Assembly (NCBI GenBank): GCA_037903475.1 | Contig: JBAJFG010000591.1 | Coordinates: 1,031,228-1,095,227, forward strand | Length of the DNA: 64,000 nucleotides | Source: Ancylostoma caninum | Taxonomy: Eukaryota; Nematoda; Chromadorea; Rhabditida; Ancylostomatidae | Reading direction: 5' to 3' | Part shown: in pieces, positions 48,201-59,681 of the stretch | Numbering within the stretch: position 1 is the stretch's first letter | Layout: each line of letters starts with the position of its first letter | Notes under the pieces: model-generated | The model's database searches: none | Told to the model about the DNA's origin: nothing | What the model saw: only the letters and a program-made list of their open reading frames with translations | Position numbers and translations under genes: made by a program

Positions 48201-51200
48201 TGATGCAAGGATTTTTGAGAGAGACTGTACTTTGTGAAATGCACTCGGAAGAAGCGGCAACCTAGAAATGACACTCTGTGAATTTTTTGCTTGACGGTTG
48301 CATCAGTACTGAGCACAGTGCACGAGTGATTGAATCGTCGCTACACTAATAATCTCGTGTTTGGCTAACAGAATAATGAATCATAGTAATCTCGCGATGT
48401 CATTTTAGAGAACACTATGTGCTCTGTAACATGTTACCGCTCAGACAGGTTTCACTACTATTATCCATATTATCCATATTATTAGGTGCGTGCAAAAGTT
48501 TCTGGGCAGTTGCACATATTTTTTCAAAACGCTATAACCTCACTCAAAGTGAGCAATTTTGTTCAAGACAAAAAGCATTGGCATCTGCGTAATGTTGCCA
48601 ATATGGCACAGAAAAGATTTTTCCAGAACTTAAAAATTTGACAGGTCTACACCTGTAATAGTGGCACACGTCGTTTTCCAGTAGGGTCTGTTCATTAAAA
48701 GTTTTACAGCGCAGGTAAACTCGTAGAAGGTTGAAATAGGGGTAGTCTCTAAGAGGCAGGTATAAAGAGTAATAAAGGTTAGGCTAGAGTTTCGGGGCAC
48801 GAATTGGCAATTCTTTATACGGTTGACACTGCAACATGCTGGTGTGCGTCAACCCACAGCCGGATCAGACCACATATTTCCTCCTGTGTCGACCCTATGC
48901 TCAAGAGTTTTCCCATGATTAGTTTAGGGAAAAGACAGCACTATAGGGCGATTATTGTATATTTATTAAAAAAAGTCATTGCAGATAAGTCACGTTGCTG
49001 ACCATAAAAGATCAAAAAATTTTTTAAAGAAGGTCGTGATGGTTCGGGCATTTTTTAGGTGGGTGGCAGGAGCCCAGACTTTGGGACAACTGTCTCCTAT
49101 TGTAGCACCTGACCCGTACTTTATCAAAAATAACAATTATTCCATGAAACGAATTGTTAGAAAATCTGAAGGTCGAATATCTGCAGACTTGCCAGTGTGG
49201 ACGTTAGTGCTCTTCGCTCAATTCACGCAAAATCCATCAACTCACCTTTCCCTTCTTACCGATTTCCTTCAAGTGACGAGACATTGTTGGATAAATGCTC
49301 GTAATGTCTTGCGCAGTCTGCACAAGGTCTGGTTGAACCTGCTCTTTCCTGGCGCCTTTGCGATGACCAAATCTCTGACCGACTTGTGAAGCATTTTCCG
49401 GGCTCACATCTCCGCTCAGAATTCGAAGGAACCCTCAAACACCTGGCGTTTTAGAGAACATGCTTTCCGCAAACGCATTACTGATGCTATGGGTTGCTTT
49501 TCTTGTTGATCGTCTAGATTTGATTTCCTAAAGCAAAATTTACCAAATTATTGCACAGCTCGCAGCATTGGTTTTACATCCAAAACAGAGCAACGATCTG
49601 ACCTAGACCCAAACCAAAAGTGGTCTAGGTAGCACATGTTTCAGGCTACCAGTATACCTGAAAACCGTTGCAGGATATCCCAAACGCAAGGAGCAAAACG
49701 ACGTCGAACGGTGAAATACCACCAACTGCCCCGGAACTTTTGCACGCACCTAATATATTATCCGATGAATGTTCTTCCTTTGTGTAGTGCTCAGTATAGA
49801 AAGTGTTTTAATATTTCGTATTCGACAACTTGTACCTAATGTTTTGGAGGGAGTGGTAACTATCCATTGGAACCGCATGTTGATTTCTCCACTGATACTA
49901 CTTGAGTATTGAGTACTTCTTTGAATCTTGAGGTCAGCTCAAGACACAAATTAGCATTCACCTTACCAACGTCAGAAGGCTGGAATCTTGTCCGCAGCCA
50001 AATTAAAATTTCTGTGAACAGGAAATGCGCTCCACTAATACTGAGTAAGCAGAAGCCTGGAAGGGCACACATAAAGGGTCATGCTTCAATATAAAGGTGC
50101 TCTCCAAGCCTAAGGTTTCTCATGCAAATTAATTTCCACTTATGACGAGTTTTTGTCTCAGCAACATTGTCAATGTCTCAGCTTTAGGACCTTAGCAGAG
50201 ATGCCTGCTCCATTGTATGTTAAGCTACCTTTGAATATCGAATATAGGCCTCGAATATTCGTATGTATTCGAATAGTGCCACCTGTCGAATATTCGAATT
50301 CGAATATGTTCGAATGTTGTGGAATTCTCGAATATTCGACTATTCAAACATTCGAATTTTTCGAATATTTATTCGAATACGAATATTCGGTCATAACTAT
50401 ACTATGAAGCGTGCACTCAATCGTAATATGTTCAAAATGGCGAGTGAACTGTGCACTGGGGATCATGAGTGACAGGAGTCCCGCAGTTTCGCACTGGAGA
50501 GGCTGTCGTTAATGGTTATACAGTGTTCCCGCGTCAAAGCAGGTCCCATTTTAAGCGCAGCAATATCTCGCGAAATAATCGCGCGAATTTCAGCTTGACT
50601 TTTGGCTGACACCGGTTGCTCTTGGTCACAAAGCCGACATTATGATTCGAGAGGAGCGACGAAAGTGGTTGGAGAACTTGTTTACCAATCACAGCATACC
50701 GCACAATATAACGATAAAAGACGTTCAACAGTGAGTCTTTCATTTTTATTCCCCGATGTGTGCCGTCAAGGTGTGTTCCTGGGGTCACGAAGTGCAGAAA
50801 CTTTCTTGACTTTGGTTACTATGACGGAATTGAGAACAGGTTGTAAATGTAAGGGTCATAAATTTCCGTCATCTAACAAGTAGTTGCCATAGGTTTCTTT
50901 CGGCGAATTCGCTACTTTCATGTTTGTCACAAGCTGCGAATCATAATTGCTTTCTGATTACACTTTCGGGTTCCAAGCCGCTACAGTAATTCACTCGAGA
51001 ACATGTTTTATAGCTGACGCTGACCTCTAAATACTGTGCAAAAAGGCAACAATCATGGTCAATTGACTCCACTACAAGTGTTACAATATCCCATGTTATT
51101 TAATGCTGAAAAATCGCCCGTGTGCGGGTTCTTAAGGGGACCGGCGTCAATTAGCCAAGGTCGAGCTCACTTTCGAGGACTTACACATCGTAAACAGAAT

Positions 51201-54200
51201 GTGCCGCTCATTTGCAAAATAGGGAACAGGGACGGTTGGCCTACGTGAAATTGAAATCGTGAAATCCACATGAAATTGAATTAGGCAAAACGGGATCTTC
51301 CGAACTGATTCATCTTTACTTTGAAATTAGATTGAGATATTCGAGGGTGTTTTTTCTTTACATGCACAGTTAAGCATAAAGTGAAAAAAAATAGAAACGC
51401 GGTCGAGCTTGCAATTATTTTGTTCTTGATTTGAAACTTAGCCACATCTTCCTCACTTTCAAATTAATGCTAGATAGCTCCGGAATGCGCTACATAGTTC
51501 CGAAATGCCTTCTGCTACATTTCTGAAAACGTGATGACCAAACAAGAGTTTTAAACAGACTGAAGCAAATCTTCGAATTTCATTAAGATTAATTTTGGAA
51601 CGAGAACACCAACCGAAGAACTCTTCGTCGACATTCTCCAAACGGCTCAACGATGAAGGCGGAAATAAAGCAAAAGTGAGTCACCAATTGCTTCTCGTCA
51701 CTTTTTCCACTTTTCTGAAAGGTTGTGGTATTTTATTGGCATTCTTTACCTTAGCGATTTAACTCATTGAGACGACAACGGAGAATGGGCTTAGGTGGCC
51801 AGTAAATAAAGATTCAAGAATAAGCATAGTAGTTTTGTTGCACGATGCATGCACACCTGAGGAAAGGAAATCAATGCATTCATGGATACAAAAAGATCAA
51901 ATTATTTGACCTATTCTCTTCAGTCTTCTCTTACTTTATCTGGTGTTCCAGTACGGTCTCGGAGAGTACCACTCATACGAACACATCATTTCTTGGATGG
52001 AGGACATACAGCGGTACTACCCCGATAAGGCGAGAGTCGTCAACATCGGAACCACCGAAGAGGGCCGACCTATTAAGGGAATTAAGGTTTGACATGACTA
52101 TACTCGGTGAGAAAGCTCCAAAATCACTAACTTATTGCAGATCGGAAGCGGAGTGCACAGGAATGACAAAAGAATTGTGTGGATCGACGGAGGAATTCAC
52201 GCCAGAGAGTGGGCGGCTGTGCACACTGTGATCTACGTCATCGATAGGGTATGCTGCACTAAAATAACCTGGTAAAGCTCGTTTACCAATAGAGACAGTG
52301 CCTTTTCTTGCTCTTTGCCTAGCGAGAAGCACTGCTCCTGAGCAGGAATAATAGCGAGTGACCTACAGTGAACGTCAATGGCAGTGGTGCATCCGTGATC
52401 TCAAAAGGGAAGCTGCGCAGCCGCACCGCTCGCGCCTTAGAGGATGTCTCCTGCTGTTTTTATGCTATTTCTAGCAGCTTTTCTGTTCGTTTTAAAGATT
52501 TTCGATCAAATCGGGAAGAAAAGCCCCTACGAGTAGCATTCCGGCGGCAGACGACATCGATTAATGTGCGTGCGGCGCGGTTGCGCGGCATCCTTATCGA
52601 GGCCGGGGATGGGCCACCGCCGTTGACGTCCACTGTAACTAGCCTCTTCGCCTCCCATTCAAGAGCCCTGGGTACTGAGTTTTGTATAGGTTTTTAGTAG
52701 ATGAAAAATGCCCGTGTCCGGCAGGGATTTGCTTCAGATTTATGCAGGCTACAGGGATGATTTACATAGTTCTTAGTTCATCTTAGTTCACTATCCTTGA
52801 TTTTTTGAGGCTCTGTGTTGTTGTTCAATTTCGGCTAGCTTTCGGCATTTAATGCCTTGATCAGACCGTAATTTTCAGATACAGCACAACATCATCTAAA
52901 GGTAAACAGACATACAAACAAGCAACTCTACCGTGTGGCAAGACGTTGAATTTTGACTCTAATGCCAACACAGCAGAACTAACCTATATATTAAGAGTGG
53001 GGGAATGCGAAAACGAGGGTGATGATATAGCCAAGGAATCTAATCAGCCGATCAACCGTAACACTTTTCTTAACTCTTCTCTAGTGTTGATCTCTGGTTA
53101 ATGCCGTTTTATTTCCCCAGCTTCCACTATCTTTCGCTCCAAAGTCTTCGTCAATTGACGAAGGAGGATAGTTCTTAGTCTTGATTCAGTTCTTCGCAAG
53201 GTTTCAGCAGGTTCAGCCATGACCGACTAAGGAACATAATGGTACATGTCAGACATCATGTACGATAGGACTTGCATGAGATGTGAAATGGTTATGAATG
53301 ATGGATGAAGCTTTCATTTCTATACAACACAGACGCAGATAGGTTACAAACCCCTAATGCTGAGAATCGTGAATACCTAGCACCAACTGTTCATTCCAGA
53401 TATTTCTCACTTCTTCACGTGCTTTTATGTACACGCAACTGTCTACTGTTTGTGTATTTCTCTCCTTTCTTGACTTTTCTTGCGAGAACTGAACCGCTTC
53501 ACAAAACAAATAATTGGTAAATAGTAAATAGTAAAAAGTGTTGAACGCTAAATGATCAAAAATCCTCGTCTCACTGCAATTTGTGTCACAAATTCTTTAG
53601 GTCGTTAAACAGTGATACAACAAAACAGGTCTTCAATGTCAAATTCTGAATTCACAGTGGAACTGTTTTATGGTATTCCGATGCAGAGCATGGTTCATAT
53701 GCATGAACGCTAATCATTCATCACTTTTCTTGCACAACTTGAGTGAAACTTGACCAAATGGGATAGAACTTGACAGGTTTATATTCGAAAGAGCGGCACA
53801 TGTCATTTCCGTGTAGGGTCTATTCATCAGAAGCTTCACAGGAGAGGTAATACCGTAGAAGATTGGAAAGACGATAATCTGTTGGAGAGAGGCCGAATGA
53901 GTAATACAGAGTAGGTAAGAAGTTTGGAGCACAAGTGGCCATTTTCATGCGGGTGACACGGCAACATGCTGGTATGCGTCATCACGCTTCAATTAAAACA
54001 TAAGAATAGTGACAGATTTGAGACGCAATTTGTTCAACTCTCTAGGCCTTCATATTCAGAAAGGCTCCTCTTTCTCAAAGAAAAAACACCTACAGTGGGC
54101 TTCGATCTTCTCCAGCTATTAGCTTAATTGAACGCTCCATGGACTACTCCGTTTACTTGTTATTTTTTTCAAACTCAACCTTTTTGGAGCTTTCAAAAAA

Positions 54201-57200
54201 AGCTGAAGTTGTTCCAGTTGATAGCTGACTACGAAACCGATCCATTCGTCCAGCGAGCGGTCGACCAACTCAACTTCTATATTTTCCCAGTTCTCAATCC
54301 TGACGGGTACGAGTACTCGCGAAGTGGTGTTTCACCCATGGTTAGTGGAACAATTTGCAGATCATAATGCACCCAGACGCCTTTCTATTTATGATCAATG
54401 ATTGTTTTCCTAATACTCATCTACATTCTTCACAGGTTCGCCTTTGGAGAAAGAATCGCTCGGCTATGTTGTGCAAAAAGGACCAGTGGTTCCGCGAACG
54501 ATGCTGTGGTGGAGTGGATCTGAATAGAAATTTTGACTGGTTCTGGGGAGGTACATACATATAGTATACATTTTTGCGGCCTCATGAAAAAAATATGACT
54601 GACCTTTTAGAAATCGGCTCTAGCTCCGATAGATGTTCCGAGATCTACCAAGGGAAAGGTCCTTTCAGTGAGGCCGAGGCCAGGTTCGTGTTGGAGGCTA
54701 ATGCTACCTTTTTATAGTAATATGTCCTTTCTACATACAATTTAAGCTTAACCCGAAATTTCAGAGCAGTAAGAGATGCGATGTTCTCGCCAGAGTTGAG
54801 GGGGAAAGTGGACGCTTTCCTTACTCTTCACACTTACTCGCAGGTAAGGCTTATCTTGCTTGTCTCTCGTCACTTCTTATCGTCATATATCACGCTGCTA
54901 ACTAATTTGTCCTAGTAAAAATGCAAAGTAGAGAATGGGTGACCACAATCCGAGCCGTTCGTGGCATGGCAGAGTCAAAATGAAATGGTGGCATAACTCG
55001 AACCGTTCGGATTGTGGCCACTCATCCTCTACTTTGCATTCTTACTAGGGCAAATTAGTTGGCAGCGTCGTATATTTTGTGGATGTGGAAAAATCTCTAT
55101 TCTGTGCAATACGTCAATATACTTCTGAAAATCAGTAAATCCTAGAAAAGGACTTCTTTGACACAATGTTTTCGTATAACTCACCCTTAATGTTGATAGC
55201 ACTGTTTTTAAACCTTTCAAACGTCTGGGTGCTTATATTATTGAGGCTTTCTGTTCCAGATGTGGATCCACCCATTTAGCCATCAGAGAAAAACAGTTCC
55301 TGAAGATATCAGCGAAATCGTAGGTTTATTTACTCACCCACTACTCGACGCAAGTAAATTCATTCCATGGCTGAAAGCTTTTGAATTCGAATTCTTTTTA
55401 GGAACAGGTGGGAAGACGAGCACTGAATGCTTTAGAAAGCGTCTATGGAACGAAGTATCGATTTGGAACTGGAGCGGATATCTTGTGTAAGAGGAGTTTT
55501 CGCATGAGCTGTGTCTTCCAAAATAATATTAAATACTCTTGCGATTTCTGCTTTACATATAAGGGTATCAAAAAGTTTCCGGCCTGGACCACTTGCAGAT
55601 TAGCTGCCGCAGTGAAATTTTGAGAAAAAATAAATGTGCATCCCTCGAAGACTAAAACTTTCTTCATATTGTCATTTTATTGGACTTACCCAATTTTACA
55701 AGAATTTTTGTCTGCCGGATATAAACGCCAAACGTAGGCTCTTTTTCGTTGTTTTGTCCTGCTGAAGTGCCCTTTCAGATTTTCTCACAGATTCTAGTAG
55801 CTAATCTCTAGATCTCGTCTAGAAACTGGCTGAATTAGCGAAATGCATTCGCACTGTCATGAAGCAATACAATTTTGTGAAAAAGGATGACTTATTGAAG
55901 AGCTTGAATTCTGTGGTTGAATTTCTGCAGTCATTTTTCTTGACTCGTTTCCGAAAGGAGGGGAACAAAGCAGCACTGTAATACGTACCTGTGGTTAGGT
56001 GACACGATCATTTCTCTATCGCACAGAACTTTGCGCAAAACGTTTTCACCCCTGGTTTCATGTTCGATCGCACTGCTCTCAGAGATCTGCCCGCCGCGAT
56101 CTATTACTCCGCGCTTGTGGCTTCAAATCTTGGCAGTGAATTTGCCACTCATCGGCAGTCAAGATACTATGGAACGCCTTGTTCGCTTTCTGCAAAACCC
56201 CCGAAAATCTTCTTTCAATATTCAACTGGAATTTTCTTGGTGAACGCCGAAAAGGTTTTAGAGACTCAATGTTCTGCCAAGATTAGAATTATTAGATGGT
56301 TGCCATGGTTGCCTGGAAAATTCCCAAGGCAAGTTTTGAATAGCTCAAGTCCTTGCACACTTTCTGCTCTTAAAGCCTGTCTGCGATGCTTAATAATTTT
56401 TTTTTGCAGCGGCAATAACCTACCTTCGTCTTGTCTTCGCTCGTTAATCAGAGGTCGGTTCGTTTCTGGCCGACTGTCACTCCATTAGAAACATTGAGTT
56501 CCAAAATTTTATGTGGGAATGCTAGGAGACTTCCTCTTTGTTTAGGATTTAGGTGCGGATTTAGATTTTGTCCAATGAAGTTCGATTACAAAACGAAAAT
56601 TCGTCGGTTGCTTCTCGTTGGATACGCATTTTTTGAGGGATAACCATACCTTGGTTTGAGTAAAACGTTCTTATTTCTAGGAGTTCTAACGAAATCCCAT
56701 GAAACTTCGCAAACTAACATAAAAGGCTTCACCCTGCATGATGCTCTCAAAACTGTACAGAAATATGGAACTGTCGAGTGGAGGCCGGAGATTTTTTGAT
56801 GCCCCTGTAACATAGTCCACACCTTTTGAGAGGTATCGCTAGATTTCCAGATCCTTCGTCTGGTGGCTCTGATGATTGGGCGAAGGGAAAAGGTGGTGCC
56901 AAGTACGTCTACTTGATGGAACTGCGTCCCGGCGAAGAAGGTTCGTTTCATGTGCTTCTCGCCTTAGGAATTCCTTTGAATAATTTGATATGTTCTTCGC
57001 TTCGTTCAGGTTGGTAGGTGAAATAAATTACTCAGATAGACTGGAAGTCTCAAAGGTAACGTCCTCCCCAGAGGTCCGAAAGTGATGTCAATGCTACTTA
57101 TGATCTGAACCGCAAAACGCCTCATCTCTCTCAGGAAGTCACCGACATTCCCCTAAATGCATGTGGAAACCTCTCAACAAGATTTCACAACGTACTACGA

Positions 57201-59647
57201 ATTCCACCGATTGGCGGATTTCGTCAGCACTGCGTGATGACACTCCAGACGATGAATGTCACCAGAGACCCAAATGATGTATGGGTTATAGACACAGTAA
57301 CGGTCAAAGAGAGGCATGAAGGGCAGAAAGTGTTTTGTAATCGCCGAGCACTCATTTTCGTTATCTTTGGATTTCACACCCAAATCCAAAAAGCCTCTGG
57401 GAGCTTCCTTGCTGAGATTTCAGGCTCGTAGCTATCTGCACTAATTTAGCATATGAGTCTGATATTTTGGCGAGCGAGTTCGTAGAACGTGTTTGGTTTC
57501 AGTGAGTGTCGTGAAGCGGTACGGACGAAAAAAAAAAACGCTGAAATGGTGGAACTTGTGGTGCATTGTAGAACTGTATTGAGAGATTTCAAGAGATGTC
57601 TTGTTAATGTCGGTAACTTCTTAAGAGGGATGAGGTTGGTTCCTCAGACGACCAGAGTTCCTAAGACGTCTGAAGGGCACTCACTGCAGTCCTAAGAGAT
57701 AAGGCGTTTGGCTGCACGAATCGTAAACTGCGCTGATACCACTTCTAGACTTCTGTAGAGGGTGTTACCGTTGGAACGTAGGGTCGATCGGAACGGAAAG
57801 TTCCACCTATCAACTCGAAAGGCGCAGAAGATCGAAATATTGAAAATACAGGTTTAAAGGACTACGGATATGAGGCTTCCGATAAAAAAGAAAAGAAAAA
57901 AAGAAAAGAATCACTAGTTTCGAAGACTTCTTTTTTAGTATGGGATGGCTTCATACTCGACTCGCGTCAACTGATCCCAACTGGACGAGAAACCTGGGCA
58001 GGAATCAAGGTTGTCATCGAGGCAGTACTTAACTTGAGACGAGGTAATCGCATTAGAACACGAATTATTTGGTTATCTAGTTGCAGTTGAAACGTAGTCG
58101 CATAGGGACAGTTTATAGTCGCTGCGTGCTTTCAGATTCACTTTAATACGAACTGCACTAAGCACAATAGCTTGTTTGTGTTTAACGCGTCCGAGTTGTT
58201 GCTGTTGAAGAGTGGCAATTTCCTTTTTTTAATTAGCCATAGTGACCTCTCTATTTATGGAAACTGGTTAGCATACGGCGGGTTTCGGAGTCACGCACGT
58301 AGCGAGTATAAACTAGCCGTAGTCTGTAGTGAAATAGTTAGTAGTCGGAGGCAGTGCGTGAACTCAGAATTGGTTTCGAGATTTTTCACATGAAAAAAGG
58401 CTTCAAGAAGCGCTGATCACAATGCTATAACTTCATTTTATACTAGATGCGTGCGGTCGACGTGCATGCGCGCGTGCGTGCGTCTGAACGATAGGCCCAA
58501 TCGCATAGCTGACACAGCCCGTACGCATATGAGACGTACCCGTTTGTAGTCTAGATGTATTATCATTTAGAGTGCACGTGCCGGCTTCACTTATTTATCT
58601 TCGCAACAAATTTTCCTCAGAAGCATATGCTCGTTTCACGCGCAACTGACGCATGCATCTAGTATAAATTGCCCTAGACATGATTTCCTACGAGGAAGGG
58701 GGAGAAGAGCTTGTTTCGAAGTTCTTCTTTTCTGGGAGAATCCTGGCAGCCACTGAGACATGGGCCACGAATGTGCCCATCCTAGTGGTCGGCTGCGCTG
58801 CCTTGTACCAGATGTCTCGATATGTATCCCAAATTTTCCACAAAAGGCTGGTAACGGGCTTTTCTGCTGTTTTGTGAGCAATTATGTAAACTACTATGAT
58901 CAGCTACTCTTGAACATTCTTTTCGTGGAGGAATCTCGAAAGCGCTACTGAGGTGAGACACTGTCTTTGAGAAAATATCAGTGAAGCTTTCAATAGTGTA
59001 GCTTTTGAAGAATTAGCGTTGCACACAGTAGCTCCCCCACTTCAGCATCTCTTGCTAATACAGTAGAAGCTCCCCTGCCCATCATCGCAACTACGGAAGC
59101 GACAACAACGACGACGACGTCAACGACGACAACTACGACGACTACGGCGACAACGACGACAGAGGCTCTTCCACCGCCAATACCTCCAACAACGATGCTA
59201 CCTCGATTCATCCTCGGCTGGATGACCCCCTCAGTCCCAACGGCACCGCTTATTTTCACACTACCCACCACCGTACCTCCGCAAACACATATCAGCACTG
59301 AAGTAATGCCGCCGCAGTTTGCTATCACCAACGCTCCCGTTCGCTTCGTAGCGCTTATCCGCGGCGGAAATCCGTCCGAATCCGAGAGTGAGCAGTCGAT
59401 CTGGCATGACTTAGAGTCGAATGCAGGTCGGCAAAGGTTTACTACCACTACTACGACAACGACAACGACAACTATCCAGCCGACGGTCAGCCAATTCAGA
59501 CGTCGTGTGTTCCGACCAAATGCGATTAGACCGGTGAGTAATTGTCTGCTTTATTACTAAGCAAAATTCTTTTCGAGTGACCGAATTGTGTGAATTTAGA
59601 AAGATTTTGAAGTGCAAATACACTTCATCAGCAAAAGCATACAGTAA
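45207..59647 (+). CDS. Secreted M14A zinc metallocarboxypeptidase with propeptide and Thr-rich tail (16 exons)
   Basis: Predicted to remove C-terminal residues from peptides outside the cell. My exons: 45207-45298, 45372-45459, 50594-50730, 51588-51675, 51952-52086, 52141-52248, 54218-54340, 54436-54550, 54611-54683, 54765-54843, 55260-55319, 55402-55486, 56851-56940, 57939-58043, 59064-59533, 59600-59647. All have GT/AG borders and join in phase to 631 aa. Residues 1-21 are a signal peptide (basic start, FILCLAVIT core). The propeptide (about 22-135) carries LDFW (61-64) and IKDVQQLI. Catalytic domain about 136-455: zinc ligands H200 and E203 (HARE) and H342 (LHTYSQ); R262 (LWRKNR), N287-R288 (LNRN), Y395 and E418 (YLMELRP). 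Asp402 in GGSDDW aligns with carboxypeptidase A position 255, where Asp marks B-type enzymes. Residues 460-616 are Thr/Pro-rich. The exon 4 acceptor (TTAAG) and the short last exon are the least certain parts. No ShKT domain was found. Confidence 0.93.
47325..47490 (-). repeat. TTCGAATATTCGAA-rich dispersed repeat, subfamily 2 (inverted), in carboxypeptidase intron 2
   Basis: Read on the - strand it shows GCCGTGATATTCG, the double TTCGAATTCGAAT core and TTCGAATATTATTCACTCGT, in the same order as the copy at 25513-25660. Confidence 0.7.
48485..49750 (-). mobile_element. Mariner-family transposon relic in carboxypeptidase intron 2
   Basis: This 1266-bp element has inverted ends of about 28 bp (GGTGCGTGCAAAAGTT, then a mismatch, then GGGCAGTTG) and TA duplications at 48483-48484 and 49751-49752. 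The minus strand encodes a decayed transposase with several stops and frameshifts. Recognisable parts are a helix-turn-helix remnant with SRHLKEIGKKGK and, nearer the left end, HVAVSTV followed by a DYPYFN...CKTFNEQ stretch. The latter corresponds to the DYHFF...GKTFN region after the third catalytic Asp. Length and ends are those of a complete mariner. It is dead by sequence decay. Confidence 0.85.
50234..50392 (-). repeat. TTCGAATATTCGAA-rich dispersed repeat, subfamily 1 (inverted), in carboxypeptidase intron 2
   Basis: Read on the - strand it gives the TTCGAACATATTCGAATTCG core and GACAGGTGGCACTATTCG, matching the copy at 24898-25070. It ends about 200 bp before exon 3. Confidence 0.75.
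53770..53990 (-). mobile_element. Partial second copy of the intron 2 mariner family, in intron 6
   Basis: The segment aligns in the same orientation with about 48645-48865 of the mariner in intron 2. Shared stretches are TTGACAGGT, TAGGGTCTRTTCAT and CGGCAACATGCTGGTRTGCGTCA. No inverted ends were found, so only an internal piece of about 220 bp remains. Its minus strand encodes HVAVSPA and the following transposase C-terminal residues in decayed form. Confidence 0.7.
54886..55075. repeat. Foldback element in carboxypeptidase intron 10
   Basis: Two imperfect inverted arms of about 75 bp (about 54886-54962 and 55001-55075) share TAGTAAAAATGCAAAGTAGAG and GACCACAATCCGA with their reverse complements. 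A spacer of about 40 bp separates them. There is no coding potential. It looks like a small non-autonomous DNA transposon. Confidence 0.8.
55560..56807 (-). mobile_element. Mariner-family transposon filling most of carboxypeptidase intron 12
   Basis: The ends TAAGGGTATCAAAAAGTTTC and the complement of GATTTTTTGATGCCCCTG lie between TA dinucleotides at 55558-55559 and 56808-56809. The left end sequence is the same as that of the element at 12348-12890. The minus strand keeps a decayed transposase with an LLHDSANAF segment (the HDNA motif) followed by in-frame stops. The element accounts for 1248 of the 1364 bp of the intron. Confidence 0.78.
58427..58676. repeat. MITE copy 2 of the GGATGCGTGCG family, in carboxypeptidase intron 14
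   Basis: The ends TTATACTAGATGCGTGCG and CGCATGCATCTAGTATAAATT are inverted, with GC-rich CGTGCG repeats just inside. The sequence matches the element at 24161-24397 in ends, length and inner AGGCCCAATCGCAT-like motif. The left tip has diverged. Confidence 0.75.
58690..58950 (+). repeat. Dispersed repeat, possible copy 3, in carboxypeptidase intron 14
   Basis: GCCACTGAGACATGGGCC, CCAGATGTCTC and ACTATGATCAGCTACTCTTG, then TTCTTTTCGTGG, match the order of the copies at 30.7 and 32.2-32.4 kb. Confidence 0.35.
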
Positions 59648-59681
59648 TGGACGTGGCCGTCCTCTCCCCGGCCACTCCATC

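Noticed and set aside
56586..56951. 121-codon - strand ORF overlapping carboxypeptidase exon 13
   Set aside because: It crosses the exon in antisense and the end of the intron 12 mariner, with no recognisable transposase motif in this frame.
59028..59063. Alternative acceptor near 59028 for carboxypeptidase exon 15
   Set aside because: Using it leads to an in-frame TAG at 59064-59066 after 12 codons, while the acceptor at 59063 opens a 157-codon frame.
58990..59448. 152-codon - strand ORF rich in Val
   Set aside because: It is the antisense shadow of the threonine-rich carboxypeptidase exon. The ACN codons read as poly-Val on the other strand.
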